Below the pieces are notes generated by a model. That model worked only from the letters and a program-made list of their open reading frames with translations, ran no database searches and was not told the origin of the DNA. From Eleusine coracana subsp. coracana (Eukaryota > Streptophyta > Magnoliopsida > Poales > Poaceae), in the NCBI GenBank assembly GCA_032690845.1, contig CM064427.1, forward strand, positions 9,311,501 to 9,375,500: a stretch of 64,000 nt of DNA, read 5' to 3'. The translations under genes and the position numbers were made by a program. Positions 21,156 to 32,367 of this stretch are shown here, in pieces; positions within the stretch are counted from its first letter, which is position 1; each line of letters opens with the position of its first letter.

Positions 21156-21582
21156 TGTCAAGAGATAATCTCGATAGTGATTCCAGGTATGCGTATGAGT
21201 ATGAAAGCGGATGGACACAGGACACAGGGTTTATACAGGTTCAGGTCTCTTGGAGGATAATAACCCTATGTCATGTTTGGTGTTCCTATATTTCTAGGAT
21301 TCGCATCGGGTTAAGATTCCTAATACGAGTTCTGATCATCCCTAAGGACCCCCTGCCCTCCTTATATAGCCGAAGGGCAGTGATTTACATGGTAGTCTAT
21401 CATTCAATTACATTTGATTCTATCTATACACCATATCTCTTGACCTAACTTGTAGCCTACTGTAAACAAATATCCGAATAGTTATCTTCTGGACCTTAAT
21501 CTCCAATGCTTCGTAACTGAGACTCCGGCCCACTCGGCCATATTGCTGAGTGGTTAAGTATCCCATATATACATATCCCTCA
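21156..21582 (-). repeat. Left (3') LTR of the gypsy element
   Basis: Plus-strand ends are TGTCAAGAGATAATC and CATATCCCTCA. It aligns with 31963-32362 throughout, except for a segment of about 27 bp (TTCCTAATACGAG... region, about 21320-21350) missing from the right copy. A minus-strand TATA-like CTATATAAG is at the complement of 21361-21369. Confidence 0.92.
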
Positions 21583-22292
21583 GTAGACCCCAAGAACTTT
21601 CCAATTTTGAATACAAATCTTCAACTTATCTTGATACTTCTGAAAATTGAAAAGTGCTTCTCTTGTTATATAAAAATACCCTTCCTTGATAGATAATTAA
21701 AAAGGCATATTCCATGAGCATAACCCCCAACTCAGAAGGTATTAAGACTTTTCTTAAAATGCCTTGTGAGTTTGAAATTAGCAATCTCGATCGACCATCA
21801 GATATTCTTAACCAATTATAGCCCTAGTGTAGTAGTTATTTAAAGAAAATAACTTCTGAGGTAACACTAAGAGGGAACCGCAGCCCCAGGCTAGGAAATT
21901 ATCATTTCCTTCGAGTGATATATCAAAAATTAAGAACCAAGCCCCCAAGACTGGTGCTAACACTCCCTTCGAGTGATTAGGTGAGCTTAACGCTAAACAA
22001 GTGTACTGTAACCCCTAATCCTAGAATCATTAATCATCCGAGTGATTTTAATGATAAATCACAAAACAAAGGCATTATAGCCTCCGGTTATGGGACTTAC
22101 CTGCTATCCGAGTGATTTCAATATTAAATCACAAAGAAACCAAATTTCGGTACGTAATAAATGCTGTAAATAGTATCACTACTTCCTTTTATCAGGGCGA
22201 CAACCCGCGAATAATTCCTGCCCGCTAGGTCAACCGAAGATGAGGCAGTCTTCGACATCTCGGTAGGAATCAGGGAGTTCCCGGTCTCTGCC
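21583..22292. other. Gypsy 3' untranslated region and upstream region of the antisense gene
   Basis: No coding sequence. The motif CCGAGTGATTT or TTCGAGTGAT recurs at about 21908, 21968, 22038 and 22109, sometimes followed by AATNNTAAATCACAAA, suggesting a short repeat array upstream of the plus-strand gene. Confidence 0.55.
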
Positions 22293-25200
22293 ATGGATGC
22301 GGAGAAGATCAACAGGCTCGTGATCGACTGAGTGCTCCAAGATCAGCAAATCGAGAATTGGATTGAAGCAATAGGTCAGAAGTTCCCGCAACACCTAGTA
22401 CATCATATCACTGTTTTTGCATCCTTTTTCTGTTGTGGATTTGGGATTCCGTGCTGTGATTTCTTCCGAGGGCTGCTGTTCTTCTATGGAATCAATCCTG
22501 TGAATCTGAATCCAAACTCGATTCTCCACATCTCTATCTTTATTCATCTGTGCGAGGTATTCCTGGGGATCGCCCCCCATTTCAATACTTTCAAAGAACT
22601 ATGTGTTCTGAAATCAAACAGCAGCAATGTGATTGGAGGTGCATGATTTCAATTGAGGAATAAGTCAAAATATATCGAAGTTCCTCATCCATCGACGAAC
22701 AAAGGGTGGCACGCATATTGGTTTTACCATGGAAACCATGCACCCCCTTTGTCAGAGTTTATTGCTAAGGCTCCTGTACCCCAGCCTGAATGGTCCACGA
22801 AGGCATCCCCGAACAAAAAGGCTCAGGTCAATGCAATCTTAGAGCAAATTGTTGTGCTAAAGTCAAAGGGATATAGTGGAGTGGACGTTGCTTCGAGCTT
22901 CATATATCGCCGAGTCCAACCCATCAAGAAACGTCATCTCCCTGGTTGGAAGTTCAATCTCAATAGAGATTCAACCATGGAAGTGCCTGAAGAGTTCTCA
23001 GAGCGGGAATTAACACTCCGGCTTGAGAATATTTTTTCATCCTTGCTTGATTGGACCCCGGGGTCTACGAAAGCCGGGCATCATTCCAAGACCGCCAGGA
23101 ATGAAGTAAGTAATCATAGCCCATCCTGTTATTCTCATTATTTTGGTGAACATTGAAAATAAATAACATGTCATACAAATTGCAAAAACATGACATATAT
23201 TCCTCAAGCCCCCCATTGCCTCCTGTGACGTGAGAAAAATCACCAAGTCGACAGCCAGCTCACAAGCGTCGTAAAGCTCAAATTGAAGAATCTGGTGAAG
23301 ACGAGTCTTTGGCGGAAAGATCTGCTAGGATCCAAGAAGAGGCAAAGAAAAAAGCTGCAACCGAGTCATCAACCACTCGGCAAGGATCTAGAGGCGATGC
23401 AGAAGCCAAGTCTTCAAAAGAGCAAAAGCACCCGAATAAAAAGAATACAAAGCATGCCTCAACTGAGGACACCCCAAATGCTGCAAAGAATGCGAGGCCA
23501 TCAAGTCCTCCACCAAAAGTGTCAGGCTTGAAGTTTAAATGCCATCCAAGGTAAGCGTGTCTAATGACTGTAATTCTAATTTGCTATGAAACAACTCTGC
23601 TAATGGTTATATGTCATGTAGATCATCAGACACTGCTTCTTCGGGAAACACAACACCTCAAAGCACTGTTCCCAAAGAAGATCAATCAAAGACGATGAAA
23701 GGGACATCCAAGGATGATGCCTCTAATCACTCGGCTAAGAGGCCAAGTGACGTTAATGCTGCTCCAACATCCCCCCGGACAAGAAAAGAAACCAACAGGT
23801 CAGAGACCCCCTCTATGTCGGATCTAAATGTACCGGGAACGACCACAACCCCTGGTACCTCTCCACCAGTCAACGCAGAAGAGCCTACCTTGGTTTTTGA
23901 AAAGATGCCAAAACCAGCATATGATTATCCGATCAGCCTCGATGAAGATGCCACGCCAACTCCAATTCATCGAGTGGTGAAGGAAGGAATCTCGGAAGAA
24001 ACTAGCCCTACCAGGACATTGTACCATATTGGCAAATATGCCATTGTGGGCCTTGATGAATCTGGTGAACAAGAACAACTGAAGACATTCGAGGGCTACA
24101 CTAAAAAAGCCTAACACTCATTCCAGGTAAAAAGTTGAGTGTATGCTTGTTTTCGATTATTACTCAAGGAAAAGCCTACCTCTTTCTCCTATACTTTTAT
24201 TGCAGCGCTTGAAGTCACACATGGCTAATAAGAGCAAACTTCTGCAACTTATGCGAAGGACATGTGCAAAAGCAATGGAGACCGAAGACCAACTTGCCAA
24301 AGAGAGGCTTGAAGTCGGACGCCTATCCCTCGAATTGAAGACACGTTCATCCTAGATGGATGAACTTCAATTTAAATTTTCAGGTACATTATCAGTAATT
24401 TACATGACATAAACGGTGTGACCTGTTATTGCACCACATTTTTCAGATTTCCTTGTCGCAGATTTTTCTCAAGAACTTGCTTCCAAATGCAAGAATGAGG
24501 TTGACTCGGCAATACAGATTGCTGAGTTGAAAGACTGTGTGAAGGCTTTGAAATCATCCTCCAGTGTTATCGACGATTTGAAAAGGCAAAATCAAGAAAT
24601 GAAAAAGCAACTTCAAACTTCGGATCAAATCAAAAGCAATTTTGAAAAACTGAAGGATGGCTTCAAAACCATGGAAGCATCCCAGGCTCATTGGAAAAAG
24701 AAGGCTTAAGGTATAATTTTACATGCCCTTATATCTTAAAAAATAGCTACCGACTCACTTGGCTTGTGTAACAAATGCTGAAGAAAAAATCAAGATTCAA
24801 AACAAAAGAAACACTCAGCTAGAAACCGGGAGGGCCGAAGCTAAAAAAATATTCAAGAAGGCCGTAGATGAATTAAATAAATTCAAAGTAACCTTCAAAG
24901 AGGTGAAAAAGCTCAAAGAAGAGTATAAGGCAAAGGCGGCCACTCTTGAAGCGGAAAAGACCGACGTCGAAAAAGTCTGAGAGGTACGTTATTGTTCCGA
25001 TATTACCTGCATCGCTGAATCCATACTTGCAGGGAAATGTTTGATAATTGTTTCCCTGTAGGGTCAAAAAGGGCTTATGAGCTTTTACAAAAGAAATTTA
25101 TTGAAGGTGATGAAAATCTTTGTTGGTCTCTTGCAGCTCTGCAAAAAAACGCGGAGGTGGTGGTCCAATATATCATGCCGGAAAAAAAACCGCCCTGGTG

Positions 25201-25460
25201 TCGAGATCTTCTCACTCGGCTACAAGAAGCCCCAAGCCGAGTGAAAGAGCATGCTCGGCATATTGCAGGATTGTCAGGCGCTCAAGTACGGGCTATTGTC
25301 AAATCCCATATTCCAGAAATTGAACTGGATGTGATTGATGAAGGTTTCTAGGAAGAACTTTCCGACGAACAGTGCGAAGCTCTGGTAATGGAGGCGCAGG
25401 GGACTATGAACATTCTAATTGACCAGATGGAACTATATCCAATACCAAAAGTGTAATGGT
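22293..25460 (+). pseudogene. Antisense extra gene of the gypsy element (PF04195-like plus coiled coil)
   Basis: Plus-strand gene between pol and the 3' LTR, opposite to pol. ATG 22293 (MDAEKINRLVID) is followed by an in-frame TGA, then reading continues through 22646. The segment CGFGIPCCDFFRGLLFFYG, NPNSILHISIFIHLCEVFLG matches the plant putative gypsy type transposon family (PF04195). Further pieces are 22653-23156 (HPSTNKGWHAYWFYHGN), 23283-23554, a Ser/Thr/Pro/Lys-rich linker at 23611-24114, and Lys/Glu-rich coiled-coil segments at 24143-24355, 24527-24709, 24759-24980 and 25037-25351. GT...AG-like intron borders separate several pieces. The function is unknown; comparable antisense ORFs are reported in Tat-lineage elements. 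Stops at 22329 and elsewhere suggest decay. Confidence 0.7.
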
Positions 25461-25831
25461 TTGTATCGTTTTGTCAGACAGTATTTCACAACCAGTGATG
25501 TAATGAAATGTAATTCAGTAGACCCTTAGGATCTAGACCCATCATCAGTATTGTGATGAATTCTTGAGCCATGCTGCTTTGTTTATGTATTGTATGAACT
25601 CGTGTTAAACACTCACAACCAATACACAATGCATGTCAGCATTCTAATCAACGTTCCCAATAACTGATATGAACCATGGAGACTAAGAACCCACTCGGTC
25701 AAGCATATGCGAACTAGGAAAGTTGCCTCGGTCCACAACAGACGACATGAACCCGGGGACTAAGAACCCATTTGGTCAACATGTGTGAGTTGTGGTAATA
25801 CCAAGAATCAAGATTTGAGTCATGACTATAT
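25461..25831. other. Spacer between the antisense gene and pol
   Basis: The 3' ends of the convergent antisense gene and pol face each other here. There are related phrases GAACCCACTCGGTCAAGCAT and GAACCCATTTGGTCAAC (about 25688 and 25765). No gene is seen. Confidence 0.5.
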
Positions 25832-28800
25832 TTAACAAGGAAGGTATGGCCCATCTTCGCGCATCAACTGATATGCACCTGGCCGAGTGACTTCCTTTAC
25901 TATAAAAGGTCCTTCCCATGGAGCGGACAGCTTTGCTTTCCCACCATAGACTGAACTTACTTTAAAACCAGATCACCAACTACGAAGTCCCATGACCTGA
26001 CGTTTTTATCGTGATATCGCCGCAGGCTTTGCTGATACTTGTCCGACTGAACCAAAGTAGCATCGCGTCTTTCTTCCAACAATAGGAGGTCATCACACCG
26101 ATGTTTGTTGGAAATCTTTTCTTCATATGCTACCACAAGCGACGAGGCGAACAATACTTCAGTCGGCAACATTGCTTCGGATCCGTAGACTAACAAAAAT
26201 AGTGAGTGCCCCGTGGCTCGATTGATATTGGTCCGAAGCCCCCACAGTACTAACAGTAACTCTCGAACCCAACGTCGAGCATACTTCTGTAATCTGTCAA
26301 ATATGCAAGGCTTAATTCCGGATAACAAGAGGCCATTCGCCCGCTCAACCTGGCCGTTACTTTGTGGATGGGCAGCAGAAGCATAGCCAATCTTGAACCC
26401 CACCCTGTCCGCAAAGTCCTTAAACTCCTGTGCCGTGAACTGGCTACCGTTGTCGGTGATGATCTTGTGCGGAGCGCCAAACTGAGTTACTATTTCGGTC
26501 AAGAACTCGACCGCCTTTTTTGCTGAAATTTTCCCGACTAGTTTCACCTCAATCCATTTAGAGAATTTGTCCACTGCCACGAACAGATGAGTGAAACCTC
26601 CTCGAGCCTTCAGAAAAGGGCCAACGATATCTAAACCCCAGACTAAAAATGGTGACGTTATCAGGATATTTTTAAGTTCGGTGGTGGGTACGTGCATCTG
26701 GCGGGCAAAAAATTGGCAACCTTCATATTTTCGGATGATATCTTTTGCGTCAGCAACTGCAGTTGGCCAATAAAATCCTCATCTCATTGCTTTGGTTGCT
26801 ATAGTTGAGGGACCCGCATGGTTACCACATATGTCGGCGTGGATTTCCTTTAAGACGACGATGCCCTCCTCCTGTGACAAGCACTTCAATAGTACCCCAT
26901 ATGGGCTCTGTTTGTACAAGAGATGGTCAACAGTGCAGTATAACCTTGACTTGCGGATGATATGAAGGGCTTCTTCTTTGTCGGCAGGCAGTGTTCCATC
27001 ATTTAAATACTCAATGAATGGAGTTCTCCAGTCTATTTCTACTAAAACAACTTGCGGTGTTACCTCTCTGCCTGTGACAGCATGCACCACAGTTTGCTGG
27101 GTCAATACAGATGGCTTGTGTAGATCATCGAGAAATACTCCATTGGGTATTTTAGCTCTACTGGACCCAAGCTTGGCCAACATATCTGCATCCTCATTGA
27201 ACATCCGGAGGACGTGCTTGTACTCGATGCCATCAAACTTGTCTTCTAGCTTCCGAACTTCAGCGCAGTATGTTGTCATGCTTTCATCAAAGCAACACCA
27301 TTCTTTGGTCACTTGATTGATTACAAGCACTGAGTCACCGGAGATACTTATCCGTCTAACGTCGAGTGATATGGCCGTTCGCAACCCATGTAGGAGAGCC
27401 TCGTACTCCGCTGTGTTGTTAGATGCACGAAAATGCATTCGGAGGACATGGCGCGTCCTGACTCCTTCTAGGAATACTAGTACTACCCCTACACCGGCCC
27501 CCTCCAGTTGTAAGGAATCGTCAAATGACATGGTCCAGTAGCTTGTTTCCAGTGGCGTCGGCAGTAATTCGGATTCAATCCACTCGGCGATGAAATCTGA
27601 CAACGCCTGGCCTTTGATTGCATCGCGAGGCTTGATGGTAATCTCATATGATCCAAGCTCAACAGCCCACTTGGCTATTTTCCCGGTTGCATCTCGGTGG
27701 TGTAGCAGTTCGCCCAGCCCGAAGGATTTATGAATTTCGATTGGGTGATCCTCAAAATAATGCTTTAACTTATGAGATGTCATCAGTAGTGTGTACACTA
27801 GCTTTTGGAGCTGAAAGCACCGTATTTTAGAATCTGATAAGACTTCACTGACAAAATACACCGGACGCTGCCCCTTTGAGCCTTGCCATCTTCCGCATGT
27901 TCGACCGCCAGCACTGTGCTGATAACGTGTGTGGTTGCGGAGATGTACTGCTGCAAATTTTCCTTTGGTTCAGGGGGTGTCAACACCAATGGGCCACCAA
28001 TGTAGGCCTTGAATTCTTCCAACGCTTGCTGGGCTTCATCATTCTAGGCAAAAGAACCCTGCTTCTTGAGCAGTCGGAAGAAAGGTTAGTCCCCGAATGC
28101 TGAGTCGTGACATGAATCGGCTAAGCGCTGCCATGCAACCGGTCAACTTCTGGATGTCTTTCTGAGAGTGCGGACGTCCCATCCACAATATGGCATTTAC
28201 TTTCTCTGGATTTGCCTCAATTCCTCGGTGTGAGACCAAGAAACCGAGTAGCTTCCATGATGGGACACCGAAGACGCATTTGTCGGGGTTTAGCTTCATG
28301 TTGTACTTTTGAAGGTTGTCAAATGTGTCGGCCAGGTCTTGTATTAAGTTGGAGGCGAGTCAGCTTTTGACCACCACGTCGTCTAAGTAGGCCTTGGTGT
28401 TCCTTCCGATCTGGCTGTCCAAGCATTGTTGCATTGTGCGCTGGTACGTGGCGCCCACGTTCTTTAGCCAAAAAAGGCATCGTTGTATAACAAAAAGCTC
28501 TGAAGGGCGTAATGAATGACGTTTTCAACTGGTCGGACTCATTTAGGGGGATCTGATGGTACCCTGAGTAGGCGTCTAAGAAGCACAATAAAGCACAACC
28601 AGTCGTTGATTCGACCACTTGATCGATACGAGGGAGGGTGGATGGATCCTTGGAACAGGCTTGGTTAAGGCCGGTGTAATCCACACTCCTTATTCTTTTT
28701 CCGTACCAATACTGGGTTAGCTAACCAGTCGAGGTGAAACACTTCTTTGATAAAACTGACCGCCAGTAATTGGCCGATTTCTTTCTAATTGCATCCTTAC

Positions 28801-29317
28801 GATCCAGCAAAAATCATCTAAGACGTGGCTGCACAGGCTTAGCGCTCGGTCGAACATGTAGTCTGTGCTCAGCTTTTTCCCTTGGGACACCCGGCATGTC
28901 AGAAGGTTTCCATGCAAATATGTCTTTATTATTACAAAGGAAAAGGATGAGCGTGCTTTCCTATTTAGCATCTAGCTGAATCTTTTTTGACTCCACAATC
29001 TCTGCCTGCACGGTGGCCTTTAGTAGCTTTTTCGGAGGGGGATCAAGGTTGGTCTCTTCCATGTTTGCAACCACCAGCTTCAACTCTGCGAGCTCTGACG
29101 CCATCACCATCTTTTCCGTCAACTTGTTGCTCTGGTTGTCGTAGTCATAGGAGGTTCTCACGTCCGAGTGCGGCGCGATGACTCTATTTGGCCCTGGCAG
29201 CTTCATCATCATGTACGGATAATGTGGTACAGCCATAAATTTTGCAATGGCTGGCCGCCCAATAATTGCATGGTAAGTGGAGTCTAGATTTACAACCTCG
29301 AAGGTGATGCGTTCCAT
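25832..29317 (-). pseudogene. Gypsy pol: protease, RT, RNase H, integrase, frameshifted
   Basis: Protease part 29317-28961 (YHAIIGRPAIAKFMAVPH, MMMKLPGPN). RT part 28684-28039 has MDYTGLNQACSKDP, LCFLDAYSGYHQI and, in a shifted frame, AYLDDVVVKS (about 28366-28395) with the YLDD catalytic pair, then KLNPDKCVFGV. The RNase H/connection ORF 27861-26779 has ITIKPRDAIKGQALSDFIAEW, MSFDDSLQLEGAGVGVVL and ASNNTAEYEALLHGL; the first Asp, Glu and later Asp positions are recognisable. Integrase 26697-25957 has WGLDIVGPF, IITDNGSQF and HPQSNGQVERAN, keeping the D-D-E triad, and the reading runs on to a stop at 25832. A frameshift near 28480 and stops between 28961 and 28684 break the polyprotein. The function would be protein processing, cDNA synthesis and integration. 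Confidence 0.88.
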
Positions 29318-31814
29318 CCTATAGTTCTCCCGGGTGCCAAATGTTACTAGCAGAGTGATCTGTCCAGTGGGACTGTCTGCATACCAGGAATCACACCATG
29401 AAAAGGTGACCTGCTGGCCTTGAAGTCGGTCAAGGGTATGCCAAGCTCCTTGAAGGTCTTCACGAAGAGGATGTCCAGGCTGCTTCCACCGTCCACCAAT
29501 ACTCTATGAAGCCGAACTCTGTTAACAGTCGATGACAGTACTAGCGGGTACTTGCCCGGTCTAGGGATGTGATCCGGATGGTCCGACCGATCAAAAGTTA
29601 TCAGGACCTCAGACCATCGAAGGTTGTGCGGGATTGCTAGTGATACCGAGTGAACCTCTCGGTAAAGGCTCTTCTACTGGCGCTTTGAGTGAGCCATGGA
29701 CCTACCATAAATGTAGTTGACCTCGTGCTTGGGGTCGTGAAACTCTTCCTTATCTTCATCATCCTTGTCCACATCCTTTCTGTGGCCCTTGGGAATCTAA
29801 GGACGCTCTTTGCAGACCTTCAAAGCATGGTGCACGAAGCTTTTCAGCTTGAAGCATTTTTTTGGCCTTGTGAGCGCCATCATGCAGCAAACAAGGGCCT
29901 TCAAGCATTTTGTCAAAGTCATCCTGAGTGACCTGTCTTTTCCCGTTGCGATGCTCGGTGTTAGCAACCGTTTTGTCCTGCTCTCGCTTCCTATCGCCGT
30001 CCTTGTTGTAATTGGACGGGCCCGACTGACTGTGATTTCGCGGCACCTCCTCCTTGTACTGACGAACTTAGAAGAGGGCCAAATTGTCGGCTGCGTACTT
30101 ATCGGCCATGGTGAACAACTCCTTGGCTGTCGAACTTCCAACATCATCCAATCTCCCGATCTTCTTGATTAAGTCGTCATCGCGAAGTCCGTCCTGGAAG
30201 GCAGCAACGACCTAAGCATCTGAGATGTTAGGGACGGTGTTCTTCACTCGGCAGAAGCACTGGATGTATTCCCGTAACGGCTCCCGGTCCCGCTGCTTGG
30301 TCCTGGCGAGCTCCCAGAGATTCCCGGGCCTGTCGAACGTTGCCTGAAAATTGGTCGTGAACTGCTTGCACAACTCCACCCAAGAACTAATGGAAATGGC
30401 AGACAAATTAGTGAGCCAAGTTCTAGCTGCTGGGGCCAAACATACATGCAAATTATTGGCCATAACAAAGTTGTCGCCATCGAGTGCTTAGATGGCCGTC
30501 GCATAGACATGAAGCCAATCGCGTAGGTCTGTCTTGCCATCGTATTTCTCAATGCCGACTGGTTAAAGCCAACCGGCCAGTTGACAGTTCACAATTCCCA
30601 GGTAAAGGCCCTGATGCCAACTTCATCGTCGTAATCCTCGAAGATGGGGGTTCCTCCCGTTCGTGACCAGCTTCTTAGCGATGTCTGCCCTTGCACCACC
30701 CATCATTCCGTCGATCGTAATATCAATCATCTCGGGGTGGCTCTCTCCTGTCGTTGCGCTCGTAGTACCGGTCATCAACGAAGCCACGGCGACGTCGTTC
30801 GTCTTCATATTCTCGGTGGGCCGCCTCATCCCGCTCTTGATACCTATTGTCCAGCCGGACCCGGGCATCACGCGGTGGTATGCCGCTATGAAGATCAGCA
30901 TGTGGGTTCCGGTCATGGTAGTCCATGATAGGCCGCCACCGTGGTTCAGTCGGTGGGGTTGCCTGCCGACCGGCTCGTCGCTGATCTCTCCTTTCCTGAC
31001 TGGGCACCGAGCTAGCAGCTCCTGACGCTGATTTACTCGGTGTGGAACATGCATTGTGCATCTCTAGTATAGCTGCCGCCTTAATGTGCACTTTTAGCTT
31101 ATTGATATGTGGTGTCAACTCTAGGTTTACTTGGAGCGTAGTCTCTAGCAAGTTCAGCAGGGCTGCCACAGCTGTGATGTTGTGCTGCGGGGTTTTGAAG
31201 ACCTCCTCACTGTCCAGTTGTAAGGTGAGGTCACCCATGTCCAAGTTTTGCACGATCCGAGATCTGTTTTGACGAGCGTCTGGTCATCGGAGCGGAGGAG
31301 TCTCGGCTTCTGGGTCATCGTCTTCAAGATTGGTCTCCTGCCCATCGCGAAGATTTGCATCTGCTACTGTCCCCCGTGCGGTGCTCGCCGCAGATGTCTC
31401 CCCGACAGCGCCTCCCCCTGGGGCAGCCGGGGCTACCAAGAAGACCTCGATGTAATCCGATGAGCAGCTTTCAGAATCACTCGGCTCTTCGATCAGGTCC
31501 AGGATTGACTCATGGTTGACATTGATTGTAGCTTCTAATCTTGACCTAAGAAAAAAATTGGGATCTTTATCCGACTCTTCTGTGTAAGGAGTCGGTAGAT
31601 CGACCGTAGTTGGCTCCGAGTCGGTCAAGCTTGCCGATCGGTCTATTATGGGCAACGCTGAGAGGGAACCCAGGACGGTTTCCGCCTGGAGAACCGCCGC
31701 TGCATTGTTAAGGCTAAGTGGGAGCCGATAGATCAGGACGATCCCGTGGTCGGCCGATAGAGCTTTGCGAACACCTGGATCTAAAGGCATGGCGGCTACC
31801 GGAAGGTCCGCCAA
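29318..31814 (-). pseudogene. Gypsy gag region, broken
   Basis: The minus strand reads ORF pieces 31814-31284 (MADLPVAAMPLDPGVRKAL), 31253-30723 (LNLLETTLQVNLELTPHINK, then Arg/Pro-rich), 30463-30212 (LHVCLAPAARTWLTNL, WVELCKQFTTNFQATF, KQRDREPLREYIQCFCRVKN) and 30147-29759 (basic, Lys/Arg-rich with CLLHDGAHKAKKM). The 30463-30212 piece is the retrotrans_gag core. The CLLHDGAHKAK segment may be the remains of a nucleic-acid-binding knuckle. Gag would form the particle that packages element RNA. The pieces are in different frames and separated by stops. 29318-29700 joins gag to protease and has no single long frame. Confidence 0.8.
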
Positions 31815-31944
31815 GCATTGCTTGACGAGGCTCCCATTCTAATCAGCAACGAAGCTGAAGGCACCAAAGCGGATCTTGTCTCCTGGGTGGAACTTGACGT
31901 CGAAGAAAGCCATCGATTTCAATGAAGTTAAACTCAACATTGTC

Positions 31945-31962
31945 CCTTCCTGGCGCGCCAAC
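31945..31962 (-). other. Primer-binding site of the gypsy element
   Basis: On the minus strand GTTGGCGCGCCAGGAAGG follows directly after the 5' LTR end (CTCTCGGCA). The TGGCGCGCCAG core is the binding-site type seen in RIRE2-like grass elements. Confidence 0.75.
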
Positions 31963-32362
31963 TGCCGAGAGATAATCTCGATAGTGATTCTAGGTATCCA
32001 TATGAGTATGAAAGCCGATGGACACAGGACACAGGATTTATACAGGTTCGGGTCACCCGAAGGATAATAACCCTATGTTTTGTTTAGTGTTCTTGTATTT
32101 CTAGGGTTCACACCGGGTTAAGATTCCCGGGAGGGCCCTCCTTATATAGCCGAAGGGCAGTGGTTTACATGGTAATCTATCATTCGGTTATATTTTATTC
32201 TATCTATACACCACATCTCTTTACCTAACTTGTAGCCTACTCTAAACAAATATCTGAATAGTTATCTTCTGGGTCTTAATCTCCAATGCTTCATAACCGA
32301 GCCTTTGGCCCACTCGGCCATATTGCCGAGTGGTTAAGTATCCCGTATATACATATACCTTA
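31963..32362 (-). repeat. Right (5') LTR of the gypsy element
   Basis: Plus-strand ends are TGCCGAGAGATAATC and CATATACCTTA (terminal CA changed to TA). It matches 21156-21582 except for an internal deletion of about 27 bp and scattered substitutions. A minus-strand TATA-like CTATATAAG is at the complement of 32141-32149. The target copy CTAAC follows at 32363-32367. Confidence 0.9.
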
Positions 32363-32367
32363 CTAAC

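Larger units (their letters stand above)
21156..32362 (-). mobile_element. Ty3/gypsy retrotransposon, Tat/RIRE2-like, with antisense ORF
   Basis: LTRs at 21156-21582 and 31963-32362, minus orientation. The target duplication CTACC (21151-21155) and CTAAC (32363-32367) has one change. The primer-binding site lies at 31945-31962. Order on the minus strand is gag, protease, RT, RNase H, an extra RNase H-like region, integrase; a plus-strand gene lies between pol and the 3' LTR. That layout is characteristic of the Tat lineage (Grande, RIRE2). Stops and frameshifts occur in gag and RT, so it is defective. Confidence 0.92.

Noticed and set aside
21541..21560. GCTGAGTGGTTAAG (also GCCGAGTGGTTAAG at 32325) resembles the D-arm of tRNA-Ser/Leu
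   Set aside because: It lies inside both gypsy LTRs; no acceptor stem, anticodon arm or TPsiC arm follows, so it is not a tRNA gene.
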